Shown in pieces: positions 63,700-64,000 of a DNA stretch of 64,000 bases. Positions within the stretch are counted from its first letter, which is position 1; every line of letters begins with the position of its first letter. The DNA is taken from assembly GCA_050176585.1 (NCBI GenBank), contig JBFXHX010000022.1:3475-67474 (forward strand). Direction: 5' to 3'. A model generated the notes under the pieces. The model ran no database searches, was not told where the DNA came from, and saw only the letters and a list, made by a program, of their open reading frames with translations. This stretch comes from CAYYWP01 sp050176585 (lineage in GTDB: Bacteria; Desulfobacterota; Binatia; HRBIN30; CADEER01). A program made the position numbers and the translations under genes.

Positions 63700-63728
63700 C
63701 TGTCACGGCCGCGCAACTCTCCCGTTAC
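63700..63728 (+). promoter_or_regulatory. Weak PhoB-box-like site
   Basis: CTGTCAC (63700-63706), GCGCAAC (63711-63717) and CCGTTAC (63722-63728) are 11 bases apart. Only the first half-site matches well. It lies 73 bp before the ATG at 63801. Confidence 0.3.
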
Positions 63729-63800
63729 TCGCGTCGACTAGGTTGCCGCCCGGTCTGCACCTAAACCGGCAACCGCAGCAACAGACGACTCGGGGGTGGT

Positions 63801-64000
63801 ATGGTGAGCGTTCGCGTACTCGGTCTGGCAGCTCTCGCATCCGCATGGATCACCGCATGGGCGGACACCCGCGCCGCGGCGATCCCGATCGAGTGCCCTG
63901 CCGCGCCGCTCCACGGCTGCGCGCAGATCGACGAAGACCATTCACTGCTCTGGATCCAAAACAGCGCCTGGGATGGGCGCGACGAGCTGCTCTGGACCTG
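63801..64000 (+). CDS. N-terminus of a secreted protein, runs off the window
   Basis: 66 residues are visible from the ATG at 63801. A signal peptide (VLGLAALASAWITAWADTRA) precedes a Cys-bearing mature start (IECPAAPLHGCAQIDEDHSL). The end of the window cuts the gene, so no family can be assigned. It is in the same direction as the three cohesin-like genes, 256 bp after the last. Confidence 0.5.
   Translation, partial: MVSVRVLGLAALASAWITAWADTRAAAIPIECPAAPLHGCAQIDEDHSLLWIQNSAWDGRDELLWT

Noticed and set aside
1..64000. tRNA, rRNA or CRISPR features
   Set aside because: I looked for cloverleaf-like stretches, rRNA signatures and regularly spaced repeats and saw none I could defend. A tRNA scan would be needed to exclude a missed one.
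1..64000. Insertion sequences, integrases or attachment sites
   Set aside because: No transposase or integrase motif was seen in any frame, and no terminal inverted repeats with target duplications. The pseudogenes look like simple decay.

Overview
This is a GC-rich, gene-dense stretch of a bacterial draft or metagenome-derived contig; a run of 100 N lies at 36321-36420. Many secreted proteins carry a short two-loop EF-hand/dockerin-like module bracketed by cysteines (for example CVGDCDGNNAVAVNEIIVGV), joined by Thr/Pro-rich linkers to unrelated domains. With RecBCD, several ECF sigma factors, TonB systems and DUF4215-type Cys repeats, this points to a Gram-negative of the old deltaproteobacterial assemblage. 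Candidatus Binatota (Binatia) is my best guess from that module. It is an inference, not a proof.

Layout. 0-5.3 kb: end of a luciferase-like monooxygenase, a small secreted protein, an APH/AAA kinase, an rRNA methyltransferase, an rRNA pseudouridine synthase and a HIT protein. 5.4-10 kb (minus): a Thr/Pro-rich secreted protein and a four-gene operon of two ECF sigma/anti-sigma pairs with 4-bp overlaps. 10.4-20.8 kb (plus): an apparent metal island, probably copper: DUF4331 protein with a sorting-type C-terminus, TPR lipoprotein, His-rich secreted protein, TonB receptor, a TonB broken by one missing base, Cys/His-rich secreted protein, outer-membrane protein and an MbnP-family protein with extra domains. 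A strong terminator follows at 20976-21014.

21-24.3 kb: an SRPBCC protein, decayed sequence (HTTM-like and porin-like remnants), then a small Cys protein, bacterioferritin-associated ferredoxin and bacterioferritin, with three Fur-box-like sites. 25-31 kb: glycogen branching enzyme facing a glycogen phosphorylase, and a diadenylate cyclase fused to a YbbR-like domain. 31-36 kb: subtilase-like and FG-GAP proteins, both ending in dockerin-like modules, and a methyltransferase. 36-47.8 kb: recC-recB-recD (recD cut by the gap), GST, DUF427, and a DUF485/acetate-symporter pair. 48-51.8 kb: SppA, then two pseudogenes (SDR and DUF1772).

51.8-64 kb: a second TonB system (tonB, exbB, two exbD), its receptor, a secreted NTF2-like protein and a beta-helix dockerin-like protein, all minus strand. 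The gaps upstream of tonB, of the receptor and of the beta-helix gene hold 11-bp-phased repeats like PhoB boxes, so I read the block as a phosphate-starvation regulon. On the plus strand follow three related secreted proteins sharing a cohesin-like C-terminal domain, and the start of a fourth secreted protein. The undescribed system I would follow is this combination: dockerin-like modules on at least seven exported proteins, cohesin-like domains on at least three, and a Pho-controlled TonB transporter between them.
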